DNA from: CBDEGK01 sp965237855
GTDB lineage: Bacteria > Pseudomonadota > Gammaproteobacteria > Pseudomonadales > Halieaceae
Direction of reading: 5' to 3'
DNA: 64,000 nucleotides
Assembly (NCBI GenBank): GCA_965237855.1
Contig: CBDEGK010000005.1
Location: 124,001-188,000 of the forward strand
Shown here: in pieces, positions 34,956 to 46,352 of the stretch
Layout: each line of letters starts with the position of its first letter
Numbering within the stretch: position 1 is the stretch's first letter
Program-made: the position numbers and the translations under genes
The notes under the pieces: generated by a model
The model's input: only the letters and a program-made list of their open reading frames with translations
Databases searched by the model: none
What the model was told of the DNA's origin: nothing

Positions 34956-34984
34956 CAAGTGTCCACACACCTGTCTTTGTCTTA
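34956..34984 (+). other. pre-16S processing stem (3' arm)
   Basis: This is the partner of the leader arm at 33213-33240 and lies 22 bases after the mature 16S end, as expected for an RNase III stem. Confidence 0.75.
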
Positions 34985-35046
34985 TCGGTTGATGCGAGAG
35001 TATTGCCGGGGTCGGCAGACCCGCCTGGCTCTTTGTTAAGAGTTAT

Positions 35047-35123
<77 letters not shown>

Positions 35124-35148
35124 ACGCATGTTGGTAGAGAGATTGAAC

Positions 35149-35224
35149 GGGGCTATAGCTCAGCTGGGAGAGCGCCTGCCTTGCACGCAGGAGGTCTGCG
35201 GTTCGATCCCGCATAGCTCCACCA
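35149..35224 (+). tRNA. alaT: tRNA-Ala (TGC)
   Basis: A 76-base tRNA 25 bases after tRNA-Ile. Acceptor arms GGGGCTA/TAGCTCC (G-C and G-T pairs), anticodon TGC at 35182-35184 in the loop CTTGCAC, T-arm GCGGTTCGATCCCGC, and an encoded CCA end. Confidence 0.97.
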
Positions 35225-35708
35225 TTCTTTTTAAGCCTGTGGGCTTAGCCTAAGAAGCCATCGCATCAATAAACCATAGGAGATTGCTTTTAGCAGCTAT
35301 GCTGTAAGAGTGATGTTCTCTGGTTTTTTACAAACCGGACTGTTCTTTAACAAGGTAGATTAAGCTGAGTTGAGATTGGCTTGCCATACACCCCTTTGGG
35401 GTTGTGTTGGTTAAGTTGATCACAACAATCTTTTTAAGCTCTTTATTGAGTTTAGAAAACGAGTTCATCTGGTGGTGCGTGGTTCCAACGACGTGTCGCC
35501 AGAAAATCAAAGTAATACTGTGACTTAAGCGTCACATCCGGCGGGTTTGTTTGAAGTTGTTCCAGAAGAGCGTTTAGTCGCGTGGCTCTGGATTTGAGCA
35601 AACCGCAATAGTATGTTCTGAGCCTTTATTGAAAGCCGCCTGGCAGTGGTGAGTAGATTTGAAAGGGGGTTCGGGATCAGTTTTTTGGTCAGATAATTTA
35701 GGTTATAT
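35225..35708 (+). other. 16S-23S spacer, tRNA-Ala to 23S
   Basis: 484 bases with no gene. It contains a good boxA (TGTTCTTTAACAA, 35341-35353), used to renew antitermination before the 23S gene. Its last 15-20 bases (about 35694-35708) are the 5' arm of the pre-23S stem, continuing into 23S and pairing with 38618-38638 beyond the 23S end. The rest shows no recognisable element. Confidence 0.75.
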
Positions 35709-38624
<2,916 letters not shown>

Positions 38625-38798
38625 ATATAATCTAAGTGATTTGTCAGGAGACTGACTATTGCGCGGATGTGGGCGAAAGTCACAGAAACAAGATTGAACT
38701 CCAGCTTAATCAGTCCTTGTGCCCTTCTCGAATAGAGAGTGTGCAGGGATAATACCGACTCCGCTTGAACGTCTATAAAGACATCAGGCAAGCAGTTT

Positions 38799-38917
38799 TG
38801 CCTGGCGATCATAGAGTACTGGAACCACCTGATCCCATCCCGAACTCAGTAGTGAAACGGTGCATCGCCGATGGTAGTGTGGGCTTTGCCCATGTGAGAG
38901 TAGGTCATCGCCAGGCT
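38799..38917 (+). rRNA. rrf: 5S ribosomal RNA
   Basis: About 119 bases, starting TGCCTGGCGATCATAG and ending CATCGCCAGGCT; the ends pair as helix I. The conserved CCGAACTCAGTAGTGAAACG segment is present. It lies 174 bases after 23S, with no tRNA between them. Confidence 0.95.
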
Positions 38918-38929
38918 TTAATACCTAAA

Positions 38930-38963
38930 CCCCATCCGGTAACCCGGATGGGGTTTTTTTTTT
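38930..38963 (+). terminator. rRNA operon terminator
   Basis: A perfect 10-base-pair stem (CCCCATCCGG 38930-38939, CCGGATGGGG 38944-38953) with a TAAC loop, followed by ten T residues. A textbook Rho-independent terminator directly after 5S. Confidence 0.95.
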
Positions 38964-39110
38964 GGGGACCGCCTAGGGCGGCCGGCCAGGTGGGGCCCGA
39001 CGAGGGGGTACGTCAATAGCTATAGCCTTACGGTATCGTTACAATGTGGGGTTTTACCCCGTCTATCCGGACATATCTAAAAAGGTCGAGAATGACCGCA
39101 GAGGTATGTC

Positions 39111-39345
39111 ATGCACAAACGAAGAAAGTACTCCGAGGAGTTTAAACGAGAAGCTGTATCGTTCGCCAATCAGCCAGGCGTAACTGCCAGGCAAGTCGGC
39201 GAAGAGCTTGGTATCAATGCCAATATGATAGGCCGTTGGCGCCGTGAATTGGGTATGTTGGGACCCAAGGCATTCACCGGCCAGGGCAAACCCAGAGATG
39301 AAGAAATGGCTGCTCTCAAGAGAGAGTTAAGCCGGGTGAAGAGGA
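39111..39345 (+). pseudogene. IS3-family transposase OrfA, truncated by another IS
   Basis: The first 78 or so residues of an IS3-family OrfA: helix-turn-helix region KRRKYSEEFKREAVSFAN then VGEELGINANMIGRWRREL, and the start of the leucine-zipper segment (EEMAALKRELSRVKRM). At 39346 the inverted repeat of a second IS begins and the frame ends after a few foreign residues. Nothing downstream continues this element, so only its left part survives. The left end of this older IS is somewhere between 38964 and 39110; I could not fix it. Confidence 0.8.
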
Positions 39346-40229
39346 TGTTGTGGTCTACTATTTTTGGACACTTTGCTTAAGTTAAATTCGTAGTCCATCG
39401 GTGTTTTGTAACCCAGCGTAGAATGCAGCCGCTTCGCGTTGTAATACACTGCCACATACTCTCTGACATCAGCGATCGCGGCTTCTCGGGTGCGATATAT
39501 CCGGTCACACGTCCATTCGCGCTTTAGGCTGCTGAAAAATCGTTCAACTGCCGCGTTGTCCCAGCAATTACCTTTTCGGCTCATGCTCGCTATCATTCCA
39601 TACTGCTTCAGCAGTGCTTGGTAGGCATAGCTGGCATATTGACTGCCACGATCTGAGTGGTGAATCAGACCTGGCGGTGGATTTCTAAGGCTTACAGCCA
39701 TTATCAATGCCCTGATGGCCAGCGCCTTGGTCATGCGGCGATCCATAGACCAGCCAACAACTCGTCGAGAATACAGATCAATCACCACGGCCAGGTAGAT
39801 CCAACCCTCCTGAGTCCAAAGGCAAGTAATGTCGGTCCCCCAACACTGATTGGGTGCCGCCGGTGAAAATGCTCGATTCAGCACATTGTCAGCCACTGGT
39901 AATCGATGTTTGCTGTCGGTGGTGACCTTGTATTTACGTTTAGATTTGACGGCGAGGCCCATAGATTTCATGAGCCGTCTGGCGCGATAACGACCAATGG
40001 AGAAGCCTTCTGCAGTAAGTTGACGGCTCAGCCTTCGGCTGCCCATACTCTGTCGAGATTCTGCAAACAGGGATTTCATTCGTCGCCTGACAGCCAGTTC
40101 TTCGGGACCAATTACCTTCCCTCCTCGGGCTCTCCAGGCGTAGTATGAACTGCGCTTTACACCGATGACCCGGCACAACATTGTTACTGGATATTTGGCG
40201 GTATTACATTGCACTAAGGCGTACTTCAC
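39327..40229 (-). CDS. IS3-family transposase OrfB (DDE integrase domain)
   Basis: A 300-residue rve-domain transposase with the catalytic triad in WGTDITCLWT (D), HHSDRGSQY (D) and NAAVERFFSSLKREW (E). A helix-turn-helix-like N-terminus precedes it. Its ATG overlaps the orfA stop (ATGA), but the active protein is probably an OrfAB fusion made by -1 frameshifting at the A6G heptamer (40259-40265). Its frame lacks a stop inside the element and reads through the inverted repeat about ten codons into the flanking DNA. Confidence 0.92.
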   Translation of the reverse strand: MKYALVQCNTAKYPVTMLCRVIGVKRSSYYAWRARGGKVIGPEELAVRRRMKSLFAESRQSMGSRRLSRQLTAEGFSIGRYRARRLMKSMGLAVKSKRKYKVTTDSKHRLPVADNVLNRAFSPAAPNQCWGTDITCLWTQEGWIYLAVVIDLYSRRVVGWSMDRRMTKALAIRALIMAVSLRNPPPGLIHHSDRGSQYASYAYQALLKQYGMIASMSRKGNCWDNAAVERFFSSLKREWTCDRIYRTREAAIADVREYVAVYYNAKRLHSTLGYKTPMDYEFNLSKVSKNSRPQHPLHPA

Positions 40230-40577
40230 TTCATTTCCTTTGCGAAATACGCCGACGCCTTTTTTAGAATTTCTTTCTCCATTTTGAGCTCTCGAACCTC
40301 GCGGCGCAGCCGCTTGAGTTCCTCTTGTTCGTCCTTGGCAAGTGCATTGATGTGGGAATTAGCCTCATGCTCTCGCTTCCAACGTCCGAGCAGCCCTGGG
40401 CCAACATCCAGGCTCCGTGCAGCTGCGGCTATGGTATAGCCCTGCTCAATCACCAATGCCACGGCATCTTGCTTGAAATCATCGGGAAAGTTCCGTTTTT
40501 GTCTGCTTATCATTGTTCACCTCGTATTTGCTTCTTTACAGTCTATACAAGGTGTCCACTTTTAGTAGACCACAACA
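39346..40577 (-). mobile_element. IS3-family insertion sequence
   Basis: A 1232-base element on the minus strand bounded by a perfect 15-base inverted repeat (TGTTGTGGTCTACTA at 39346-39360 and its complement at 40563-40577). Similarity extends inward through TGGACAC. The outermost three bases may belong to the flanks, in which case the element is 39349-40574. It carries orfA and orfB with a frameshift site. No direct target duplication is found: left flank GGA, right flank TGT. The two flanks come from unrelated genes, both truncated. Confidence 0.85.
40226..40513 (-). CDS. IS3-family transposase OrfA
   Basis: A 95-residue OrfA with helix-turn-helix (NFPDDFKQDAVALVIEQGYT, then AARSLDVGPGLLGRWKREHE) and a C-terminal leucine zipper (EELKRLRREVRELKMEKEIL). 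Near its end the coding strand reads CTAAAAAAGGC; this AAAAAAG heptamer is the usual IS3-family slippage site for making OrfAB. It belongs to a different IS from the orfA remnant at 39111. Confidence 0.92.
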   Translation of the reverse strand: MISRQKRNFPDDFKQDAVALVIEQGYTIAAAARSLDVGPGLLGRWKREHEANSHINALAKDEQEELKRLRREVRELKMEKEILKKASAYFAKEMK

Positions 40578-41158
40578 TGTTCAAGTGGATGGACATTCTT
40601 GACCAGCACCATTCGGGCTTGTTCCACTGGCGCTTTATCCCGTCGAGTAACCCGGACGGTTTGTTGCGAGAGCAGTCGCAGCGTCAGAATGCTAATGGCG
40701 TGGATTTGAATCGAAATTTTCCCACCAAGGACTGGCCTGACGAAGCGATAACCTACTGGCAACAGGAAACTGGCGGCAACGTTCGTCGATATCCAGGGCG
40801 ATCCGCTAGCAGTGAACCTGAAACGCAGTGGCTCGTAGATCAGATCGACGAGTTCAGACCTGATATCATTGTCTCTATGCATGCGCCTTACCATTTGGTT
40901 GACTATGACGGACCACCGAAAGCACCAAAACAACTGGGAGGCTTATACCTTCGAAGGCTGGGTGTGTTTCCCGGTTCGCTTGGCAACTACGCCGGCGTTG
41001 ATCTAGGTTTGCCAATAGTGACTGTGGAACTCGCTTCTGCTGGTATCATGCCAAAGAAGCAGGAGATATCGCAGATGTGGGACGACCTGGTAGGTTGGTT
41101 GCGAGGAAAGGCTGCGGAGCGTCAGCAATCCCCGAATCAAACTGCCATGGGTAGTTGA
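40577..41158 (+). pseudogene. M14-family zinc carboxypeptidase, 5' truncated by IS
   Basis: The C-terminal 190 or so residues of an M14 peptidase resembling murein peptide amidase (MpaA-like). Present are IPSSNPDGL, NGVDLNRNFPT, ASSEPETQWLVDQI, the substrate segment SMHAPYHLVDYDGP and the catalytic glutamate region TVELASAGI. The N-terminal part with the zinc HxxE motif is missing, cut off at the IS boundary. An ATG at 40577 touches the IS repeat, but the product would lack the metal site. Such genes process cell-wall peptides. Confidence 0.85.
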
Positions 41159-41252
41159 AGGGCTGTGTGATCGTAGTTACAGTTAGCTAAAGACGTGGAT
41201 GGTGAAGGCCACCTTCCATAAATGTTCAGTGAAGGCTTTACGCAGAGAATTG

Positions 41253-42419
41253 ATGACAGTGTACTCTACAAATTCTGCTTTGACCGCATTCAGTTTACTG
41301 GTTGTCATTGCTTGTTGTAGCGTTGCGGGTGCCGTATCGGCTGATGAAGCGGCCAAGAAAAAAAGAGACCACATATACTCGCACGACAACGCCCGTGAGG
41401 CTTGTATTCCCAGTCGTGGACTCTGGTGGGGTTGCACTGCTAAGTACGACAAGCCCGAGCTAACCGACCCGGGCGCGCTGGAAGATGTAGAACCTTCGGC
41501 GACGGCGGATGCACTTTCTAAAGGCACTCCGGAAGGCGCGACGGTTTCCAATGACACTAATGCCCCGATAGAAATCAGGCAGCCATCAGAATCCGATGCA
41601 GTTGCCGACACATCCATGCCGGTGCTATCACCCGCCACACCGGTAGAAGAGTATATAAAGCCGGGCGGTTTGATTGCCATGCCGGCAAGCGTCAACCAGA
41701 TTGTTTGGGTTGAGCGGGGCGCCGGCCGTGTAAATATTCTGCAGAGAGTGGACGAAAGCGAATACAGGATCTTAAAGCGAATTCCACTGCAAAACGATAT
41801 CTGGGCCCCTCTGGGCATTTACCATGTCGCCAGGCAGCAGTCCGGAGGTGATTCAGATCGGGGTGCCTATCCAATTGGTTACCCTAATAGCTGGGATAAG
41901 CTGAACGATCAGGCAGGAGAAGACCTGTGGCTTTACTGTCCGCCAGAGTATGTTGAATCTACTCTTGATACGAACTGTATTGTGGCAGACGATACGAGCC
42001 GTATCATTTTTGACGATTATGTAGATCTTGCAAATTCGCTGGTAGTGTTGTCTGAGGGACTTGGAGATAGCAGTGCAGAGGAATCAAATGGTGTTGTAGG
42101 TGCACTTAACGCCTGGGTCGCTTCCTGGGAATCTCTCGACTCTGAGCGTTACCTGTCCCATTATCACAGGGATTTTTTTAATTTCGAAAACCGCCTTGCC
42201 GGTTGGTCTAAAAATAAGAAACGCATTAATGGGCGTAAGACCTCGATTGATGTCGAGGTCGCCGAACTGACCGCTCTCGCCTATCCCGGTGAAGAGGGAC
42301 TGGTAAGCATGCGTTTCTATCAAGTTTACAACAGTAGCAATTTTCAGTGGTCTGGCTGGAAAGAACTACTTTGGCGCAAGGATGAGCAGGGTCAGTGGAA
42401 GATTCTATTTGAAGACTAA
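41253..42419 (+). CDS. L,D-transpeptidase-like protein with Cds6-type C-terminal domain, degenerate active site
   Basis: A secreted protein of 388 residues from ATG 41253: signal peptide (ALTAFSLLVVIACCSVAGAVS), acidic linker, a YkuD-like domain (about residues 140-255; SVNQIVWVERGAGRVNIL, APLGIYHVARQ, YPIGYPNSWDK), and a SnoaL-like Cds6 domain (VASWESLDSERYLSHYHRDF to the end). At the active site the usual WLHG and SxGC motifs read WLYC and DTNC, so the Cys (C242) remains but the His and Ser/Gly partners are gone. It probably cannot crosslink murein. An ATG at 41199 is also in frame. Confidence 0.75.
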   Translation: MTVYSTNSALTAFSLLVVIACCSVAGAVSADEAAKKKRDHIYSHDNAREACIPSRGLWWGCTAKYDKPELTDPGALEDVEPSATADALSKGTPEGATVSNDTNAPIEIRQPSESDAVADTSMPVLSPATPVEEYIKPGGLIAMPASVNQIVWVERGAGRVNILQRVDESEYRILKRIPLQNDIWAPLGIYHVARQQSGGDSDRGAYPIGYPNSWDKLNDQAGEDLWLYCPPEYVESTLDTNCIVADDTSRIIFDDYVDLANSLVVLSEGLGDSSAEESNGVVGALNAWVASWESLDSERYLSHYHRDFFNFENRLAGWSKNKKRINGRKTSIDVEVAELTALAYPGEEGLVSMRFYQVYNSSNFQWSGWKELLWRKDEQGQWKILFED

Positions 42420-42440
42420 GCCAAGGCCTACGCGGCTCGC

Positions 42441-44197
42441 CTAAGGTAGACTGCCGTGAACGATTTTACCTTCCATCATCACTGCCATTGGTTTGACCAT
42501 GGCGATTTGGTCCGCGCTGACCTCGAAGAGATTTTTATCCAGCACTACCAAATCTGCCGATTTCTCCACCTCTATTGACCCCAGGATACTGTCCAGTCCC
42601 AATTGACGGGCCCCGTTAATCGTGTAACCCCGAACCAGGTCCTCCAGTCGTAACTGTTCTGACTGCGGTGGTCTTGGTTTCGCGGAATCGCCGAATTCCG
42701 GCTCCACTCGAGTGTGTCCAATCTGCATTCCGAAGTAGGGGTTACCTCGGTTGGTAGCCCACTCGAATACGCTGACAATGTCGCTGGAGAAAGTGACAAT
42801 TGCGCCTTCATCAAGCAACGGTTGTGCCCGGTACATCTGGTCAAACCGATCTTGTCCCAGGGTGTACTGGGCGCCATCAATCCAGCCACCGTGCCAGTGT
42901 GGTGAGAAATTTGCAGCGACATCAAATTCCCTGAAGCGCCTGAAGTCCTCGTCAGCAAGCAGTTCCAGGTGACACAGGGTTATCCGGATGTCGAGCGGGC
43001 CTCCGATGCTTTGGCGTGCAGCTGATACCGCGTTCAGTGCTGTCTGGCTGGCGCGGTCGCCAACCGTATGCAGATGAAGATCGATAGTCTCCCTATTCAA
43101 ATCCAGGACAAAATCGCGCAGCTCCAATTCTTCCATGAGAATACCGCCGCGATTGTTATCATTGGTATTGGTGAATGGTTCGAGAACGCCGCTGGTCGCG
43201 ATTTCGTGGACGCCGTCAAAATGAATCTTGATCGTATTGATGTTCAGGCGATTGCCCCCGAATTTTGACTGAAGGCCTTTTAGTGATTCGATCGCATGCG
43301 GGACCTGATCGGGCAAAATTATGTGGTAGCTCCCTTCATAGCGGAGCGGCAATTCACCCCTGCGATCTAATTCGGCCACCAGAGGATATATCTCATCTCC
43401 CGCACCACTATTTCCTCCGTCAAACAGGGTGGTCACACCCAGGGAGGAGAGATAATCCAGGAACTGCTTGAGAGTTTCTGGATCGGGCGCGCCCCGCATG
43501 CCGAGTTCACGCATTTGCCGACGAAGGGCAAACTCCTTGACCCAACCCGTGGGTTCATCGTCGGCATCTCGATGGAAGTACGACAGCGCGGGTACAGGAT
43601 CGGGCGTGTCCTTGTCGATGCCCATGGCTTCAAGGGCTTTACTGTTTAGCCATTGGCTGTGTCCGGAACTGTCCACCAGGATAACCGGGCGATCCGCAAC
43701 CACTGCGTCGAGCTCTGATCTATGCGGCCATGTTCATCGAACAAGCGGGTCTGCCAGTAGCCGCCGACGATGAATTCCTTATCAGGATTGGCAGCGGCAT
43801 AGTCTGCGACAGCGGTGAGGACATTTTCTATTGTTCCGTAGGCCGGCAAATCCAGGGCATCCGATGTTCGAGAGATCAATCCTGGGTGGGTATGGCCATC
43901 AACCAGGCCCGGCAACACCAATTTTCCCTCAAGGTCACGTGTCGTTGTTGTATCGCCGATGAATTTCTCCGATCCAGCCTCATCGCCGACATAGACGATT
44001 TTTCCGTCATCGATCGCCACTGATGTTGCCCACTGCGCATCATCCGTGGCAGTGAAGAAGCGGCCGTTGGTCAGCACAGTGTCTGCCGAATTTGTGTTGG
44101 TGCCGCACCCGGAGAGTACGCCGAGAACCATTATCAACGCTGTTGCGTAGTTGCCGGCCCTCACGCCAAGCCCTGGTTTTGGATTGCGCTGGGCCAT
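42441..44197 (-). pseudogene. YtcJ-like metal-dependent amidohydrolase lipoprotein, frameshifted
   Basis: Two overlapping frames together make one amidohydrolase of about 580 residues. The 5' part (44197 to about 43720) has a lipoprotein signal (LIMVLGVLSGCG) and the metal motif LPGLVDGHTHPGL. The 3' part has VDSSGHSQWLNSKALEAMG, LHLHTVGDRASQ and VTFSSDIVS. Near 43719-43720 the frame shifts: HGRID in one frame is continued as SELDAVVADRP in another, consistent with loss of one base. Either a real pseudogene or an assembly error. The IS21 left end lies 43 bases before the start codon. Confidence 0.85.
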
Positions 44198-44344
44198 ACG
44201 GTGCTGCGCCTCGGGGAAACAAGCCGCGCTCTGTTCCAATGTCACCAGCAGTGTAAAACTGACCCACTAGCGACAATTTAAAACTGACCCACCTGAGGCA
44301 CAATTACCGCCAATTTCAATCAAGAGAGAGGCGGTGTAAATGAG

Positions 44345-45367
44345 ATGTTGAATCAGGAGCAATTAGTGGACATACACGTTTTACATCGACAAGGGACGAG
44401 CATCCGCAGTATCGCCAAAGAAATGAACCTATCACGCAATACCGTACGTCGTTATCTGCGCGATGCTGCCAAAACACCTCGCTATTCTCAGCGCGAGAAA
44501 AGGCCGTCTAAACTGGACTCGTTCAAACCCTATTTAGGAGAGCGTATCGAGGCAGCGAAACCCTATTGGATACCGGCGACAGTCTTGTTTCGAGAGATTC
44601 TGGCGCGAGGCTACCAAGGCAAAGAAGGTATTCTGAGAGATTATCTCCGACAATTTAAGCCGAAGGCGAAAGATCCAGTCGTTCGCTTTGAGACACCGCC
44701 TGGCCAGCAGTTACAGGTAGATTTCACGACGATTCGGCGAGGCAGAAATAGGCTTAAGGCCTTCGTTGCCACCCTGGGATACAGTCGAGCAACCTACGTA
44801 CGATTCAGTCAATACGAACGGCAGGAGGATTGGTTAGCGGGTATTGAAGGTGCGTTACACTACTTTGGAGGCGTGCCTGAGGAACTGCTATTCGATAATG
44901 CCAAGTGCATCATGATTGAGCGAGACGCCTTTGGTGCCGGGAAACATCGGTGGAACGCCAGTTTGTTGAACATGGCTCGTGATAATGGTTTTAGATTGCG
45001 CGCCTGTCGGCCCTACCGTGCTAAGACCAAGGGCAAAGTCGAGCGATTCAACGGTTATCTTAAAGGTAGTTTTATCACACCACTGGCCGCGTCACTGAAG
45101 CAATCCGGGCTGGCGCTGGACGTGGAGGTAGCCAATGGGCAGGTGGGTCATTGGCTCGCTGACATTGCACATCAGCGAATTCACGGGACAACAGGCCAAA
45201 AGCCGCAGGTATTGCTCGATCATGAGCGATTAAGCCTCATGCCGCTGCCTTTGGCGCAGCGCTTGGTGGCTCAGGACAAACCGCGAAGCAATGCCCAGGC
45301 ACTCCCGATCGAAAGTCTCCAGCATCCGCTGAGTACCTATGACCAGCTGCTGGGAGTTGCTGTATGA
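44345..45367 (+). CDS. istA: IS21-family transposase IstA
   Basis: A 340-residue transposase with an N-terminal helix-turn-helix (SIRSIAKEMNLSRNTVRRYL), an rve catalytic domain beginning QQLQVDFTTIRRG (first Asp), the second Asp in EELLFDNAKC and the Glu in KGKVERFNGYL, and a C-terminal tail. The start ATG follows a purine-rich AGAGAGG. It overlaps istB by four bases. Full-length, no disruption. Confidence 0.93.
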   Translation: MLNQEQLVDIHVLHRQGTSIRSIAKEMNLSRNTVRRYLRDAAKTPRYSQREKRPSKLDSFKPYLGERIEAAKPYWIPATVLFREILARGYQGKEGILRDYLRQFKPKAKDPVVRFETPPGQQLQVDFTTIRRGRNRLKAFVATLGYSRATYVRFSQYERQEDWLAGIEGALHYFGGVPEELLFDNAKCIMIERDAFGAGKHRWNASLLNMARDNGFRLRACRPYRAKTKGKVERFNGYLKGSFITPLAASLKQSGLALDVEVANGQVGHWLADIAHQRIHGTTGQKPQVLLDHERLSLMPLPLAQRLVAQDKPRSNAQALPIESLQHPLSTYDQLLGVAV

Positions 45368-46149
45368 ACCTGCAGATGGAAAGAGTGCAGCAAGCCTGCG
45401 AAGTGCTTAAACTCGGTGCTGTGGCATTGGAATGGTCCGCTATCGCTGACAGGGCCTCCGGTGACGAGTCATCACTGGCTGACTTTCTTGAGCAGCTACT
45501 GCGGGTTGAGATAGACGCCAGGATGCTCCGCACCCGCGAGACTTTGCTGAGGTTTGCAGGGTTGCCGTCCGTCAAGCGTTTTGAAGACTATGACTTCAAG
45601 TTCGCCACCGGTGCACCGCGCAGGCAACTCCAGGAATTAACCAGTTTGGCCTTCATCGAGCGTGCAGAGAATATCGTGCTGCTTGGACCCAGTGGTGTCG
45701 GTAAAAGCCACCTGGCGATCAGCCTGGCATACCAGGCGGTCATGAATGGGATCAAAACACGCTTCATTACGGCGGCGGATCTCATGCTGCAACTGGCCAC
45801 CGCAAAAAAGCAGGACCGACTAGAGTCTTACCTCAAACGAAGTATCCAGGCACCTAAGTTGCTCATAATTGATGAAATAGGTTATCTGCCATTTGGCCGG
45901 GAAGAAGCCAATCTGTTTTTTAATGTCATTGCTAAACGTTATGAGCAAAGCAGTGTCATTGTGACCAGCAACTTGCCATTCTCGCAATGGTCTACTGCGT
46001 TTGCTGATGATCAGACCTTAACCGCGGCTTTACTCGACAGATTGTTACACCATGCACATATCGTCCAGATATCGGGGAGCAGCTACCGACTCAAGGGAAA
46101 GAAAGCGGCCGGTATCGTCCCGGCAGCAAGCCAATCATTGGTTAAATAA
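45364..46149 (+). CDS. istB: IS21-family helper ATPase IstB
   Basis: A 261-residue DnaC/IstB-like AAA+ ATPase that directs IstA to target DNA. Walker A is GPSGVGKSH, Walker B LLIIDEIGYLPF, with the IstB N-terminal helical region ahead. The start overlaps the istA stop (ATGA), as in other IS21 members. Confidence 0.94.
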   Translation: MNLQMERVQQACEVLKLGAVALEWSAIADRASGDESSLADFLEQLLRVEIDARMLRTRETLLRFAGLPSVKRFEDYDFKFATGAPRRQLQELTSLAFIERAENIVLLGPSGVGKSHLAISLAYQAVMNGIKTRFITAADLMLQLATAKKQDRLESYLKRSIQAPKLLIIDEIGYLPFGREEANLFFNVIAKRYEQSSVIVTSNLPFSQWSTAFADDQTLTAALLDRLLHHAHIVQISGSSYRLKGKKAAGIVPAASQSLVK

Positions 46150-46352
46150 CGGAAAGAAAACGCTGAGGGTGGGTCAATTTTAAATTGCTGATTAGCACGG
46201 CAAGGTGGGTCAGATTTGGACTGCTGTTGACACAAACCGGTTCGTGCCTGCATATCCTGTCTCCATTCAGTCTTGATCCTGCACTCCAGCATAGGAGATT
46301 CCTGCTGCCCGCTAAGCCAGGTGGAGAGGAAGAGAAGCTCAGTCTGGCTTAA

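Larger units (their letters stand above)
44240..46232 (+). mobile_element. IS21-family insertion sequence
   Basis: A 1993-base element with istA and istB. The ends match as inverted repeats: left TGTCACCAGCAGTGTAAAAC, right (complement) TGTCAACAGCAGTCCAAATC. Each end carries two copies of a transposase-site-like repeat, AAAACTGACCCAC on the left (near 44254 and 44280) and matching copies inverted on the right (near 46165 and 46205). Flanks share only CAA, shorter than the usual 4-8 base duplication. It appears intact. Confidence 0.88.

Noticed and set aside
40325..40576. TTG-started extension of the M14 frame through the IS
   Set aside because: This part is antisense to the IS orfA and not peptidase-like; the frame is open by chance up to the IS end.
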